Origin: Bacillota bacterium
GTDB lineage: Bacteria; Bacillota; Sulfobacillia; JABLXB01
Direction of reading: 5' to 3'
Assembly (NCBI GenBank): GCA_013178305.1
Contig: JABLXB010000002.1
Coordinates: 248,001 to 312,000 of the forward strand
Length of the DNA: 64,000 nucleotides
Under the pieces are notes generated by a model. It saw only the letters and a list, made by a program, of their open reading frames with translations, made no database searches and was not told where the DNA came from. Every line of letters starts with the position of its first letter. Position 1 is the stretch's first letter. This document shows positions 16,993 to 24,907 of this stretch, one piece after another. Made by a program: the position numbers and the translations under genes.

Positions 16993-17226
16993 TCACCCCT
17001 TTGCGTTAAGGAGCAGGGATCTCTCCACTTCCATTATGGGTCGATTCATCAGGTCTGTTGGCTGCGGATTATTCGGACACCTGCGCCGGAATTCTCGCTG
17101 CTTACAGGCCGATTTATGATTGGATTTCGGCGCTGCCGTGTCTCCAAACGACTCCTCAATGTTGTCCGCTAACTCTGTCTTTGCTCCTGGGCAGGAATAG
17201 CCGGCACATCTCGCAGGTCCCGGCAA
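16993..17226 (-). CDS. Doubtful small cysteine-containing protein
   Basis: The open frame ends GCA AAG GGG TGA exactly within the SD of the next gene, a typical phage coupling, and has Cys residues (RCAGYSCPGAKTE, SACKQREFRRRCPNNPQ). The only start is a TTG inside the 45-aa membrane ORF, without an SD. The real product may be shorter or absent. Confidence 0.3.
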   Translation of the reverse strand: MPGPARCAGYSCPGAKTELADNIEESFGDTAAPKSNHKSACKQREFRRRCPNNPQPTDLMNRPIMEVERSLLLNAKG

Positions 17227-17293
17227 TCAGCACGAGCCCCACAGTCCAGGCCATCGCGATCAGGATGATCCAACCCGCGATCTCCTTCTGCAT
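17156..17293 (-). CDS. Small single-span membrane protein (45 aa)
   Basis: 45 residues starting MQKEIAGWIILIAMAWTVGL, with one transmembrane helix (residues 5-27), then TCEMCRLFLPRSKDRVSGQH. A strong SD (AGGAGGG) lies 6 bases before ATG 17293. The C-x2-C just after the membrane span is notable. It sits between the nucleoside-transferase-like gene and the DUF2730-like gene. A lysis accessory or membrane-modifying role is possible. Confidence 0.6.
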   Translation of the reverse strand: MQKEIAGWIILIAMAWTVGLVLIAGTCEMCRLFLPRSKDRVSGQH

Positions 17294-17484
17294 AGCCACC
17301 CTCCTTCTGACTAATCTGATGGGCGGGAGCCGGTCCTACCCCGGCCTGCCGTCTCACGACGGCGTTCCCGCGGTTACTAACGGAGTCATCGCCGCTCTTC
17401 TGCTCCCGCAGCGCATTCAAGCGTGCTCCGACTTTCCCGCGGCACTACGCGGGTCATCTCGCCACGCCGCCCCGCCCAAAACGA

Positions 17485-17886
17485 CTACACACAAACCGTC
17501 TGACTGAGCCATTGAATGAGAGAATCACCGGATTCGAGAATGGCATGAGCCCAGCAGTGAACGGGACTCCTATCGCCAGGCCGTGGGTTACCGACTACGG
17601 CGGTGGTCTTGCCGCGGCCAACTGCATAACCCCAGTCGGCGTGAGCGTCACTGCCCGCCGGCAGCAGCAACACGGCCACATCGCAGCGGTCAATCGCTCG
17701 TTTGTTGTCGAACACGGCATCCCTGAACTCCTGGCGTGTGATGTAATCACGATAGACATGCTGTGCAGGATCGAACTGCTCCGGGAATGCCTCTGGAGGG
17801 AGTTCAGGAGTCGTGCGGCACCTGGCGTCCGTGAAGTCGAAGACCTCATGGCCGGCTTCTCGAAGAGCCTCCGCAAGCGCCCGCAC
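17485..17886 (-). CDS. Nucleoside 2-deoxyribosyltransferase-like protein (true start probably upstream)
   Basis: 133 residues from GTG 17886. The core EALREAGHEVFDFTDARC, RDAVFDNKRAIDRCDVAVLL and LPAGSDAHADWGYAVGRGKT follows the nucleoside 2-deoxyribosyltransferase/DUF4406 pattern (aspartate and Glu/Asp in the sugar-binding loops). The first beta strand of the fold, VAILSSWKNRHEV, is encoded in frame upstream of GTG 17886 but lacks an ATG/GTG/TTG. The well-placed ATG at 17933 (SD GGGGTG) is in another frame, so a non-standard start or a small indel is likely. It may salvage bases for phage DNA synthesis. Confidence 0.7.
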   Translation of the reverse strand: MRALAEALREAGHEVFDFTDARCRTTPELPPEAFPEQFDPAQHVYRDYITRQEFRDAVFDNKRAIDRCDVAVLLLPAGSDAHADWGYAVGRGKTTAVVGNPRPGDRSPVHCWAHAILESGDSLIQWLSQTVCV

Positions 17887-17940
17887 CTCGTGGCGGTTTT
17901 TCCACGATGACAGAATGGCTACGTTCGTACCATCACCCCA

Positions 17941-18081
17941 TTATCTTGGGCGGGCCCCGGCCGACTCCAACCCGCCCGCACTCGCCGATACCTGGATCCG
18001 GTCATGCTGGTCTATCTCCCCATGGCCCAGGAGCGGATGCTCCCTGGGACCCCCTCGGATCGACCGGGTACAGCGCGTCAT
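17941..18081 (-). CDS. Possible small basic protein (46 aa)
   Basis: 46 residues from ATG 18081 with AGAGGG 7 bases upstream. The sequence MTRCTRSIRGGPREHPLLGH is basic and Gly-rich and has no recognisable domain. The stop TAA lies 4 bases before the candidate SD of the next gene, which fits the operon packing. Low information content means it may be a chance frame. Confidence 0.35.
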   Translation of the reverse strand: MTRCTRSIRGGPREHPLLGHGEIDQHDRIQVSASAGGLESAGARPR

Positions 18082-18193
18082 CGGGGGTCCCTCTGCCCGT
18101 GCTATCACGTCAGCGCGGCGCCGCCGTCAAGCCTTCACCGGCAAACCGCCCCAACCGCCCCCAGTCGCGGACGGCACCGCCTCATCCGGGTTG

Positions 18194-18400
18194 TCAGTTG
18201 TGTTCCGTTTCCGCGCACCTGCACTCCTTGTCCGATGCGCCACACTCGCAACGAGCCCACTCACCACCGCACTCGGGACAGACGCCCCTCGTGCCATGGC
18301 AGGGCGGATCATTGCAGCACATGAAGTGCACTGGTCTGCTCCGCCGCTCGAACACCATCTCTGCACGAACATCCGGATCGTCATCGAGATACCTGTCCAT
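18194..18400 (-). CDS. Small cysteine-rich (zinc-ribbon-like) phage protein
   Basis: 68 residues from ATG 18400 with SD GAGGAG. Acidic start (MDRYLDDDPDVRAEMVFERR), then a Cys-rich C-terminal half: CCNDPPCHG, CPECGGEWARCECG, ASDKECRC. The CPECG-x4-CxC arrangement suggests one or two zinc-binding knuckles. It is an early/middle gene following GemA. Function unknown. Confidence 0.65.
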   Translation of the reverse strand: MDRYLDDDPDVRAEMVFERRSRPVHFMCCNDPPCHGTRGVCPECGGEWARCECGASDKECRCAETEHN

Positions 18401-18451
18401 GTGTCACTCCTCTGAGACGAATCGTTCGACAATTGGAAGGGGCTGACAGGT

Positions 18452-18955
18452 TCATGCCGAACTGATTGCATTGGGCGCCGGTTCGGGGGTCTCGCCGGGA
18501 GCGGGCGGGGCCCCCATCTCATCCACCCGGTAGCGCTCCGCTTTCTGGGCCCAGACGACCGCATCCACGCGTTCGAAGTCCTCTGCGGCATGCGCCAAGT
18601 CGAACGACGCCATGACGTGCTGGTGGCGGTCTAGATCCTGGACAGGCCCAAACCCCCAACTGACTGGCGAAAGCGGACGGGCAAACCCCTCATAGCGTTG
18701 GATGTAGAGGCTCTCTATCGTCTTGGGGTCGACCCACGCCTGATCTGCGATGGTTCGATGTTCCGGAGGGCAGTAGATGTTGAGCCGACGGACCTCGACC
18801 CACCCCTCGATGGGCCCCAGGGAATAGTGCAGTCCGAGCAGGTCGAGGTAGCCCTCGCACTGGACCGGCTGGATATGGTCCGCCCGGCCGGGGGCTGGAC
18901 TGGCCGCTAACGTCGGTTCTGGGATGGGAAGGCTCATTTGGTTGGGGCTACGCAT
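18452..18955 (-). CDS. Hypothetical phage protein (167 aa)
   Basis: 167 residues from ATG 18955, SD GAAGGTG at 7 bases. The middle contains EGYLDLLGLHYSLGPIEGWV, EVRRLNIYCPPEHRTIADQA and RHQHVMASFDLAHAAEDFER, suggesting an alpha/beta fold. The C-terminus is Pro/Ala-rich and flexible. It lies in the small-gene stretch between GemA and the late genes. No family recognised. Confidence 0.6.
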   Translation of the reverse strand: MRSPNQMSLPIPEPTLAASPAPGRADHIQPVQCEGYLDLLGLHYSLGPIEGWVEVRRLNIYCPPEHRTIADQAWVDPKTIESLYIQRYEGFARPLSPVSWGFGPVQDLDRHQHVMASFDLAHAAEDFERVDAVVWAQKAERYRVDEMGAPPAPGETPEPAPNAISSA

Positions 18956-18973
18956 TGACGTACACCTTCGTCA

Positions 18974-19195
18974 TCACTCCACCTTCGCCCCGATCTCTTT
19001 CAAACCGCGCCTGGCCGCGTAAGCGTCCAGGGCGCACTCGGCCTCGACCCTGTCCTCATAGACCGGCACCGCTTTGACTCGCTGGAGACGGCCGTTGGCC
19101 TTCCGCTTGAACGCTCCCCACCATCGCCCGTCGCTTATGCCATCGTGCACGAATACCTCGCGCCCGTCCTTGTCAATGAACCGTTTGTCTGGCAT
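18974..19195 (-). CDS. Small phage protein (73 aa)
   Basis: 73 residues, MPDKRFIDKDGREVFVHDGI then SDGRWWGAFKRKANGRLQRV and AECALDAYAARRGL. A single compact beta-rich domain with an ending helix. It overlaps gemA by 23 bases and is presumably coupled to it. Not assigned to a family. Confidence 0.6.
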   Translation of the reverse strand: MPDKRFIDKDGREVFVHDGISDGRWWGAFKRKANGRLQRVKAVPVYEDRVEAECALDAYAARRGLKEIGAKVE

Positions 19196-19631
19196 TGCCG
19201 GCCCTCCGATCGGTCTCCTGTCTCACCAGCGACTTCAGCCCCTCAATCACTGATGCTGCCTTGTCCCGCGTCAGCCACTCGATGCTGTCCGTGCCGGCGT
19301 ACTTCTGGAGGAACCCCTGGAGCCGCTTGGGATCTTCCCAACCGAGCCGCGACGTCAGCGACTCTATGTAGCGTCTTTGCGGCCTCGTGGCCAACGGGAT
19401 GTGACGGGGAAGCCGGTTGGGCCCCACGTCGTGCACGATGACGGATCGTGGCGGCTCCAACCGGTCCATCAAGTGCTCAATTACGAAGTGGGCCTGGCGC
19501 CTGGTGAGTTCAGAGATATGGTCGCGGCCGGTCATCTCCCTGACCAGGGCGTGAAGGAGGTCACTGTCAAAGCCCAGTTCACGCGCCGTAACCCATATCT
19601 TCTTGAGTTGGCCTTTCGTTACGCTCGCCAT
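19173..19631 (-). CDS. gemA: GemA-like regulatory protein (Mu gp16, DUF1018)
   Basis: 152 residues. The conserved GemA pattern is clear: KGQLKKIWVTARELGFDSDL, LHALVREMTGRDHISELTRR, QAHFVIEHLM, then PRHIPLATRPQRRYIESLTS and IEWLTRDKAASVIEGLKSL. In Mu the product affects host DNA supercoiling and gene expression. It overlaps the next upstream gene by 53 bases. No Mor/C-type late activator is evident next to it, unlike in Mu. Confidence 0.85.
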   Translation of the reverse strand: MASVTKGQLKKIWVTARELGFDSDLLHALVREMTGRDHISELTRRQAHFVIEHLMDRLEPPRSVIVHDVGPNRLPRHIPLATRPQRRYIESLTSRLGWEDPKRLQGFLQKYAGTDSIEWLTRDKAASVIEGLKSLVRQETDRRAGNARQTVH

Positions 19632-19878
19632 CCCACTGCCCCTTCAGTATCGTTATCCCAATCCACCAGCCACCCTCGAACGCCAGGATCGCGACGCGGC
19701 TACTGCCGCGGAGTCTCAGCGAATACTTGCCGTCTTTCTGTCGGCGCGGCCGGCGGCGAGCCAGGGAGTTGCGGATCCAGGCCGCCTGCTGGCGATATCT
19801 TGCCGGGCCGAACCTCTCCGCGCAGGCATCCATATAATGGTCGGTAAGCACCGCCCGAACATTGGCCGAGCGTCCCAT
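19579..19878 (-). CDS. Basic phage protein upstream of gemA (99 aa)
   Basis: 99 residues from ATG 19878, chosen because GGGAGG stands 7 bases before it; the frame is open further upstream. It starts MGRSANVRAVLTDHYMDACA with RFGPARYRQQAAWIRNSLAR and a very basic RRRPRRQKDGKYSLR, followed by a hydrophobic strand RVAILAFEGGWWIGITIL. Basic helix plus strand suggests nucleic-acid contact. No family recognised. Confidence 0.6.
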   Translation of the reverse strand: MGRSANVRAVLTDHYMDACAERFGPARYRQQAAWIRNSLARRRPRRQKDGKYSLRLRGSSRVAILAFEGGWWIGITILKGQWDGERNERPTQEDMGYGA

Positions 19879-19892
19879 AGCGAGACCTCCCG

Positions 19893-20009
19893 TCAAGGCA
19901 GAAGTCCGCGAGCCCGCGCGATTACCAGTTCGAAGAAAAGGAGTCCGAGAAACCAACCGCAGCAGGAGGCCACCACGAGTTCAGCCAGGGAATACCGGCG
20001 CCCTCCCAT
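19893..20009 (-). CDS. Small membrane protein (38 aa)
   Basis: 38 residues from ATG 20009 with a near-perfect SD (AAGGAGGTC). MGGRRYSLAELVVASCCGWF continues to LGLLFFELVIARARGLLP, a single hydrophobic helix flanked by Arg. It fits exactly between Gam and the next gene, so it is probably real. Function unknown. Confidence 0.6.
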   Translation of the reverse strand: MGGRRYSLAELVVASCCGWFLGLLFFELVIARARGLLP

Positions 20010-20011
20010 GT

Positions 20012-20509
20012 CTAGACCTCCTTCAGGGCCTCACGCTTTATCTCGTACCAGAAGACTTCATCCGTCTTCCGCTTCGCGCCGACAGCCTCGATGGTCGCGT
20101 CGTCGTACTTCTTGAGTTCCTCTTTCATGATGCTCTCCGTGGTCTTGATGCACTCCAGGAGGCCCCTGGCCTTCAGGGCCGCGATGGTTGCCTTCACCTT
20201 CTTGATGACCACCTGGGTCGACCGACGCAGTCCGACGGTCCCGAAGTTCAACTCGCGCGACTTCCCCGCCAGGCCCTCCTTGTTCGCCTCAACGAACTCG
20301 CGCAGGAGATGTCCGAGGAGGTCACGACGGTCCATCATGGGCTTGGCCTTCCTGGCCGTCTCGTCTTTCATCTCGGCGATCCGGCGGTTAAGGTCTCCCT
20401 CCAGCGCCTCGATCTGGATCTCGATCAGCCCGACTTCCCTGAGCGCCTGGTCCACGTCCTCCCAGGTCTTAAGGGCAGGGGCGTCGAACCGGACTCTACC
20501 CTTTGCCAC
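20012..20509 (-). CDS. gam: Gam-like DNA end-protection protein (host-nuclease inhibitor)
   Basis: 165 residues from GTG 20509, with GGAGGGAGGG upstream. Matches the Mu Gam pattern: DVDQALREVGLIEIQIEALE, DLNRRIAEMKDETARKAKPM, RRDLLGHLLREFVEANKE, GKSRELNFGTVGLRRSTQVV and a C-terminal GLLECIKTTESIMKEELKKY with DEVFWYEIKRE. Mu Gam is a Ku-like dimer that binds double-strand DNA ends and blocks RecBCD-type exonucleases. Its start overlaps the preceding gene by 14 bases. Confidence 0.9.
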   Translation of the reverse strand: MAKGRVRFDAPALKTWEDVDQALREVGLIEIQIEALEGDLNRRIAEMKDETARKAKPMMDRRDLLGHLLREFVEANKEGLAGKSRELNFGTVGLRRSTQVVIKKVKATIAALKARGLLECIKTTESIMKEELKKYDDATIEAVGAKRKTDEVFWYEIKREALKEV

Positions 20510-20954
20510 CTGACACCCTCCCTCCGGATTGCACATCCACCACCAGACGCTGCCCGTCCCTGTAGCACGGATACTCACCGGCAGTGATGGCCCGATCTGA
20601 CAGCCATGCCACCAGGAGCCGCCCGCCTACTGAGCAGGTCCGGTCCGGACTGATACTCAGCCGATAGCGCCCGTGCTCGGCCGGCTGGATCACCAGCCTG
20701 CGCGCCGCGCCCTCGTACCCAATATCAAGGCGCATTCTCTCGCCGCCGATCTCCCTGAGCAGCGCCGCCGCCGCCTTGTTCAACCGCAGTTTGCCTTTTA
20801 GCGAAACCACGGGCCTGGCCGCCGATGGGCTACGCCGGCAGTTTGGGCACCACTCGACGTCGCCAGGCTTGTACACACGAACAGGGGAGGAGGGCCCCTC
20901 CGCTCGGAGGTCGCATCCGGTCCCCCGCGCGAACTTGGAATACACCCGCTTCAT
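20496..20954 (-). CDS. Hypothetical early phage protein with CPNC motif
   Basis: 152 residues. An N-terminal segment with CDLRAEG and EWCPNCRR could bind zinc. The middle RPVVSLKGKLRLNKAAAALL and GGERMRLDIGYEGAARRLVI resembles a swapped-hairpin or AbrB-like strand/helix pattern. It lies between Gam and the small early genes and overlaps both neighbours slightly. No confident family. Confidence 0.6.
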   Translation of the reverse strand: MKRVYSKFARGTGCDLRAEGPSSPVRVYKPGDVEWCPNCRRSPSAARPVVSLKGKLRLNKAAAALLREIGGERMRLDIGYEGAARRLVIQPAEHGRYRLSISPDRTCSVGGRLLVAWLSDRAITAGEYPCYRDGQRLVVDVQSGGRVSGGKG

Positions 20955-21187
20955 CTCACGCGTGACCTCCCGAAATAGTCTCGGAGTGTTACCTTATCCC
21001 GCTTGCGCCTCACTCGCAGCGCCCAGCAGCCGAAATCCTTCCGATGGTAGACGCCTCGATGGGACCGCCCAAGCATGTCCGCGACTTCAATAATGGCTTC
21101 TCTGCAGGTACTGACCACGTAGTAGTTGCCACCCAAGCCTACGTATAGGGTTGCTTTGGGCGTAACCATGCTCGCCAGCACGCTCAT
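20951..21187 (-). CDS. Small early phage protein (78 aa)
   Basis: 78 residues from ATG 21187 (GAGAGGT upstream). The frame is open further back, but the extra part reads as a low-complexity basic run. MSVLASMVTPKATLYVGLGG, NYYVVSTCREAIIEVADMLG, RSHRGVYHRKDFGCWALRV and a basic tail suggest a small DNA-binding or regulatory protein. It overlaps the upstream gene by about 100 bases. Confidence 0.55.
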   Translation of the reverse strand: MSVLASMVTPKATLYVGLGGNYYVVSTCREAIIEVADMLGRSHRGVYHRKDFGCWALRVRRKRDKVTLRDYFGRSRVR

Positions 21188-21353
21188 CAAGCACCTCTCC
21201 AGTTCGCACGGTCTTGAGGATGTGCTGCAGCCGGGACTCTGCGGCCTTGATTTCGTAGATCGCCGCATTGATGAGGTCCTCTCCTTCGGCGCAGTTGAAC
21301 CGGTTTTCCGCTGCTTCCCGGTCCGCAATAGCCTTCACGATCTCTGGATTCAC
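21087..21353 (-). CDS. Small early protein with YaaL/DUF2508-like helix pair
   Basis: 88 residues. The first 55 (MNPEIVKAIADREAAENRFN, EGEDLINAAIYEIKAAESRL, QHILKTVR) resemble the DUF2508/YaaL pattern (a helix, then DLIDxAIYELKAAExRY). The last third reads over the start of the next gene. It is probably a small early-region accessory protein. The resemblance is by eye only. Confidence 0.55.
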   Translation of the reverse strand: MNPEIVKAIADREAAENRFNCAEGEDLINAAIYEIKAAESRLQHILKTVRTGEVLDERAGEHGYAQSNPIRRLGWQLLRGQYLQRSHY

Positions 21354-21760
21354 TGCGAATCACCGTCCCACGAATCAAACACAAACCGTATCTGTTCCGA
21401 CCTCGACCTCCGGAGACCCAGGCGGGCCGCGGCCGCATCAAACGTCCTCGCCACGACTGCGGTCTCGCGCACGCGGGCCCATAGGTGACGGCTGCACGCG
21501 TCGGCTTCTTCCTGGTTTGTCGGGATGAAGAAGCCCGATGGGGGTTCGACCGTCGACCCAACGAGAACGCCGGATACGCGGAGGTCATGGATGCATGAGC
21601 GGACATACCGCTCGGGGAGTCTCAGCGCCCGGGCAAGCCCCTTCGCCCCCACGGCGCGCTTCCGGCCGCGGGCCCGCGCCTGGAGGTACCCGAGCACGGT
21701 GCCGTGGTCCATCGTCAACGCTGGGGCGGTCTTGCCGGCGTGTTTCACTGAGCCACCCAA
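21350..21760 (-). CDS. Winged-helix early protein
   Basis: 136 residues. MDHGTVLGYLQARARGRKRA and VGAKGLARALRLPERYVRSC, IHDLRVSGVLVGSTVEPPSG, FFIPTNQEEADACSRHLWAR have the order helix, recognition helix, wing seen in phage replication/regulatory winged helices (compare DUF977-like or RusA-neighbour proteins). Start may be TTG 21760 or GTG 21748. It sits between B and the Gam cluster. Confidence 0.65.
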   Translation of the reverse strand: MGGSVKHAGKTAPALTMDHGTVLGYLQARARGRKRAVGAKGLARALRLPERYVRSCIHDLRVSGVLVGSTVEPPSGFFIPTNQEEADACSRHLWARVRETAVVARTFDAAAARLGLRRSRSEQIRFVFDSWDGDSQ

Positions 21761-21915
21761 CCGGGATCCCCCTTTCGTGGCTTATGCGCGCGTCTGGACG
21801 GCGCTGGGGGTCTCTGCCTTCTCCCGCGCTCAACGCCTCGCATGTACTCGACGAATGCGCGTTCGGATGGGGTGAGTCCAGGCTTGACAGGCTTATCGCG
21901 CTGAGTCACTGGCAT
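21745..21915 (-). CDS. Small basic early protein (56 aa)
   Basis: 56 residues from ATG 21915 with a strong SD (GGAGGG, 7 bases). MPVTQRDKPVKPGLTPSERA then FVEYMRGVERGRRQRPPAPS and a basic proline-rich end. Its stop overlaps the start of the winged-helix gene. The good SD and tight packing argue that it is translated. Unknown function. Confidence 0.6.
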   Translation of the reverse strand: MPVTQRDKPVKPGLTPSERAFVEYMRGVERGRRQRPPAPSRRAHKPRKGDPGWVAQ

Positions 21916-22022
21916 CGACCGTCCCTCCAGTTGCCTCCATCCTGGCCGCCTGGTGGCGGCGCCGGCCGAGGACTTCGCACCGGTCTTCTCCGATGGCTTG
22001 GGCCGGTTGTCCGGCCCGGGGA

Positions 22023-23009
22023 CTATCTGAGCGTCAACCCGTCGGCCGCCTCGACCATGTCCCGCGTGACATATCCTCCCTTCGCCTGGGCAACCGCCAG
22101 GGAGCGAGAGAGAAGGGTCGTCAGCCGGCGCATGCCGCCCTGGGCGTGATTGGTGGCCACCGTCACCAGGAGATCGCGCGCCCCGTCGGTCAGCGGGTAA
22201 TCGGCCAGGATGGTGGCGGCCTCGTCGCGGCTGAGGCCGCGCAGCTCCCGGATGTACCCGACGCGGGAGTATAGCTGCGCCAGGTTCTCCTTGAGGGACG
22301 GGCCCTTCACCAGGAGGGCCTTCAGCCTGGGCATGCCCACGAGGACAATCGCGATGTGCGCCTGGTCATGCAGCGCCCGAAGGATCTCCATCTTCCGGAC
22401 CGTGTACGACACGAGGATGTCTGCCTCGTCGATGATAATCATCTTGGGGTCCTGCTGGAGCCTCGCAACGATTCGTCTCAGCATGGGCCTGAGAGAGCCG
22501 GACTGCTCGACTCCGACAGCAGCCGCGATCTCCTCGACCAGGCTCTTCGCGGTCATGGTCACGTCGGCGGATATGTAGATGATGTCCTGGTGGGTGTCGC
22601 AGAACTGCTTCAGCGCGCTGGTCTTGCCCGCGCCGCTGTGCCCAATGACAACACCGATGGCCTTCTCGGCCTGGCATGCTTCGCAGACCCCGATCACCCG
22701 CCGGGCATCCTCTGTCCAGACCCAGTCCACCGAGGTCTTCATGGATCGGAGCAGGCGCTCCTGAACGGGCGGGGTCTCCTCTTTGGGGGTCGCCATGATC
22801 CGGTCCCTGAGCGCCAGGACCGCCACCCCGATCTGCTCTGAATCCTTCCTGCCGTGGAGGAATTGGGAAATCGCTGGCCTGCTATAACCTAACTTCCGCG
22901 CGACCTCGCTAACCTGGATGCCGTGGTTCTCGACCTGGTCCTTCAGCCATTCCCTCGCAACACCCTGAATGCCGATGTCCGTCGCCGCCGTTGCTCCCAT
23001 CTTCAGCAC
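22023..23009 (-). CDS. B: MuB-like target-DNA activator ATPase
   Basis: 328 residues. An N-terminal Cro/C1-type helix-turn-helix (residues 15-60: VENHGIQVSEVARKLGYSRP) precedes an AAA+ domain with Walker A GHSGAGKTS (123-131) and Walker B MIIIDEAD (190-197). The later segments IVLVGMPRLKALLVKG and MRRLTTLLSRSLAVAQ are typical of phage transposition protein B. MuB polymerises on target DNA, stimulates the transposase and gives target immunity. It starts 5 bases after the transposase stop. Confidence 0.93.
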   Translation of the reverse strand: MLKMGATAATDIGIQGVAREWLKDQVENHGIQVSEVARKLGYSRPAISQFLHGRKDSEQIGVAVLALRDRIMATPKEETPPVQERLLRSMKTSVDWVWTEDARRVIGVCEACQAEKAIGVVIGHSGAGKTSALKQFCDTHQDIIYISADVTMTAKSLVEEIAAAVGVEQSGSLRPMLRRIVARLQQDPKMIIIDEADILVSYTVRKMEILRALHDQAHIAIVLVGMPRLKALLVKGPSLKENLAQLYSRVGYIRELRGLSRDEAATILADYPLTDGARDLLVTVATNHAQGGMRRLTTLLSRSLAVAQAKGGYVTRDMVEAADGLTLR

Positions 23010-23014
23010 CCCTT

Positions 23015-24907
23015 TCAGTGTTTGTTGGCCTCAGCCCGACGAATCGCACGCTCGGCGTAGGCCATAATCAACTCGTCCGCCATGTCACGGCCCTTCCTGG
23101 CCCTCGCCGGCGCGATATCAATAGGCAACCGGCTGCGCCCCGCGCGCTCCAGGCCGGTGAGCCGTGTCACCTTCGAACCCTTGTCCACGACTGGACCACA
23201 GAGAGCCGTCGCGCCGGCGTCCTGGGCCACGGCCACGATGTCCTCAAGGCCCCGGCGGTATCCCTCGATCTCCTTGCGGATCCGCCGTATCTCAGCCCGC
23301 TGCATCCTGCAGTGTTTCGCCAGTTGTTCCTCGGTCGCGTTCATGGAGAGCAGCTCATTGCAGGTGGCGGTGCAGAGATACTGCCTGCCCTCAAAGACCA
23401 GGAGTTCGCCGATCCGGTTCGGGTCGAAACGTATTACTAACTCGCGGCCCACGTGGTTGGCCAGCTCGTCCGCCCAGAAGACATGATTGAATCTGCGTAT
23501 GCCCTGCGGGTAGACGGCAGCCCGATCGGTCTTCATTAACAGAACGTCCAGAGCGCGGGCGTCAGGCATATCCTCGCGGGCTTTCTTTGTCGTCTCGTAT
23601 GCCTGCAGTGGGGGCATGTGAAGTTCCGAGTGGATCCTGACATGATAGTCCGTGCTGAGCCACTTCCCAAACGACTCCACGACCTCGGGAAGGGTGACGA
23701 GTTCGCCCTTGGCGTCCATCTCCTTGATTCTGGCGTCGTTGTTGCAAGCCGGTCGCTCCTTGGGATTGCCCCCCAGGAAGCCTGGTTGGAAGCGCGAGAA
23801 TCGCTCCTTGACCGTCCCGAAGAAGCGTTCGATTGCCTTCGCCTCTGGGTAGTAAGATTTGCAGTGATGTACCTCGATGTCGAGCATGGAGAAAACCCCA
23901 TCGAGGTCGTTAAGCCTGTGGCTCTTATAGTCGTTGCCGTTGTCCATATATGCGCAGGCTGGCAATCCGCTGAAGGGAACTCCAGGCTTTGCGAGAACCC
24001 CATGCCGGAATGCCATGCATATCGTCTCGGACGACGGTTGCAGGTTGATACACCAGCCGACTATGACCCTGCTCCGAAGATCCATCCAGGCGGTGAGCGA
24101 AGGCCGGATAATACGTCCGCCGTAGCTTACAGGAAAGTCAAACTCGTGATGGTCACCGACCCACCACTCATTGACCGCGAGGTCATCATAGGTGCGCCGG
24201 CATTTCGGCATGCACTTGTGCTTATATGCTTCTTCGCCCTCGCGGCCCATCACCATGAGTGGCTTGGGCTGGCTGGCGACAAAGCGGAATACCGTGGCTC
24301 GGCTGGCGATCGGCCAGCCTCGTTCTTGCGCTTCCTTTATATACTGCTCATACACCCACTGGATGGGGGGTTGCAGTTCCTGGAGTGCGTGGCCCAGGAT
24401 GAACTTGCGCGCCTCTTCGGTCAGGGTACGGGCCCCGTGTCCCGGTCTGTCAGGGAGGTTGGGCAGCATGGCTATGAACCCGCCTTCCTCATATTCGCTT
24501 ATCCACCGGTAGAGAGTCGCCAGACTTATCCCCGCCTGGGCGGCCAGGGCGGCCTTACCCTCCCGGCCGGTGCTCATCGCTATCTTCACGGTCCGCTCGC
24601 GCTGGAGGGCCTCTCCGATCACCTGGTCCCCCAGGCGGTCCTTGTACTCCGCGAGGTTGACGGTCCGGATCGGCTTCGGCTCAGGGTCGCGGCCACCGTT
24701 CAGGTACCGCGCGCGGATCGGTTCGGGCAAGCTCGAGAGTGCGATCTCGTATCGCTTGCCACTTGAGCCGCCGCGCCCCAGGGCGCTCCGGACTTCGAAT
24801 TCACCCAGCCGTCGTTGAATCGTCCATCTGCTCCATCCGAGGAGCCGGGCCACTTCTTCGGTTGGCAGCCAGGCATCGGATTGTCTCGGATTGCCGGACT
24901 CGGTCAT
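23015..24907 (-). CDS. A: Mu-like transposase (DDE integrase)
   Basis: 630 residues from ATG 24907 (GAGAGGGC upstream). Residues 11-70 form the MuA N-terminal winged-helix (LPTEEVARLLGWSRWTIQRR). The segment at 105-210 is the end-binding I-beta/I-gamma-like region, with LAAQAGISLATLYRWISEYE. The catalytic RNase H core has D252 (WVGDHHEFDF), D322 (AYMDNGNDY) and E360 (AKAIERFFGTVKERF). The C-terminal region (430-630) is the Mu-transposase beta barrel and the B/ClpX-contact tail. It carries out replicative transposition. Confidence 0.95.
   Translation of the reverse strand: MTESGNPRQSDAWLPTEEVARLLGWSRWTIQRRLGEFEVRSALGRGGSSGKRYEIALSSLPEPIRARYLNGGRDPEPKPIRTVNLAEYKDRLGDQVIGEALQRERTVKIAMSTGREGKAALAAQAGISLATLYRWISEYEEGGFIAMLPNLPDRPGHGARTLTEEARKFILGHALQELQPPIQWVYEQYIKEAQERGWPIASRATVFRFVASQPKPLMVMGREGEEAYKHKCMPKCRRTYDDLAVNEWWVGDHHEFDFPVSYGGRIIRPSLTAWMDLRSRVIVGWCINLQPSSETICMAFRHGVLAKPGVPFSGLPACAYMDNGNDYKSHRLNDLDGVFSMLDIEVHHCKSYYPEAKAIERFFGTVKERFSRFQPGFLGGNPKERPACNNDARIKEMDAKGELVTLPEVVESFGKWLSTDYHVRIHSELHMPPLQAYETTKKAREDMPDARALDVLLMKTDRAAVYPQGIRRFNHVFWADELANHVGRELVIRFDPNRIGELLVFEGRQYLCTATCNELLSMNATEEQLAKHCRMQRAEIRRIRKEIEGYRRGLEDIVAVAQDAGATALCGPVVDKGSKVTRLTGLERAGRSRLPIDIAPARARKGRDMADELIMAYAERAIRRAEANKH

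Noticed and set aside
17169-17420. 83-codon minus-strand frame covering the 17.3-17.48 kb gap
   Set aside because: Low complexity and poor start; the better-supported product here is the 45-aa membrane protein in another frame.
23618-24766. 382-codon + strand frame inside the transposase
   Set aside because: Complement of the catalytic core of transposase A; no start signal or known motif.
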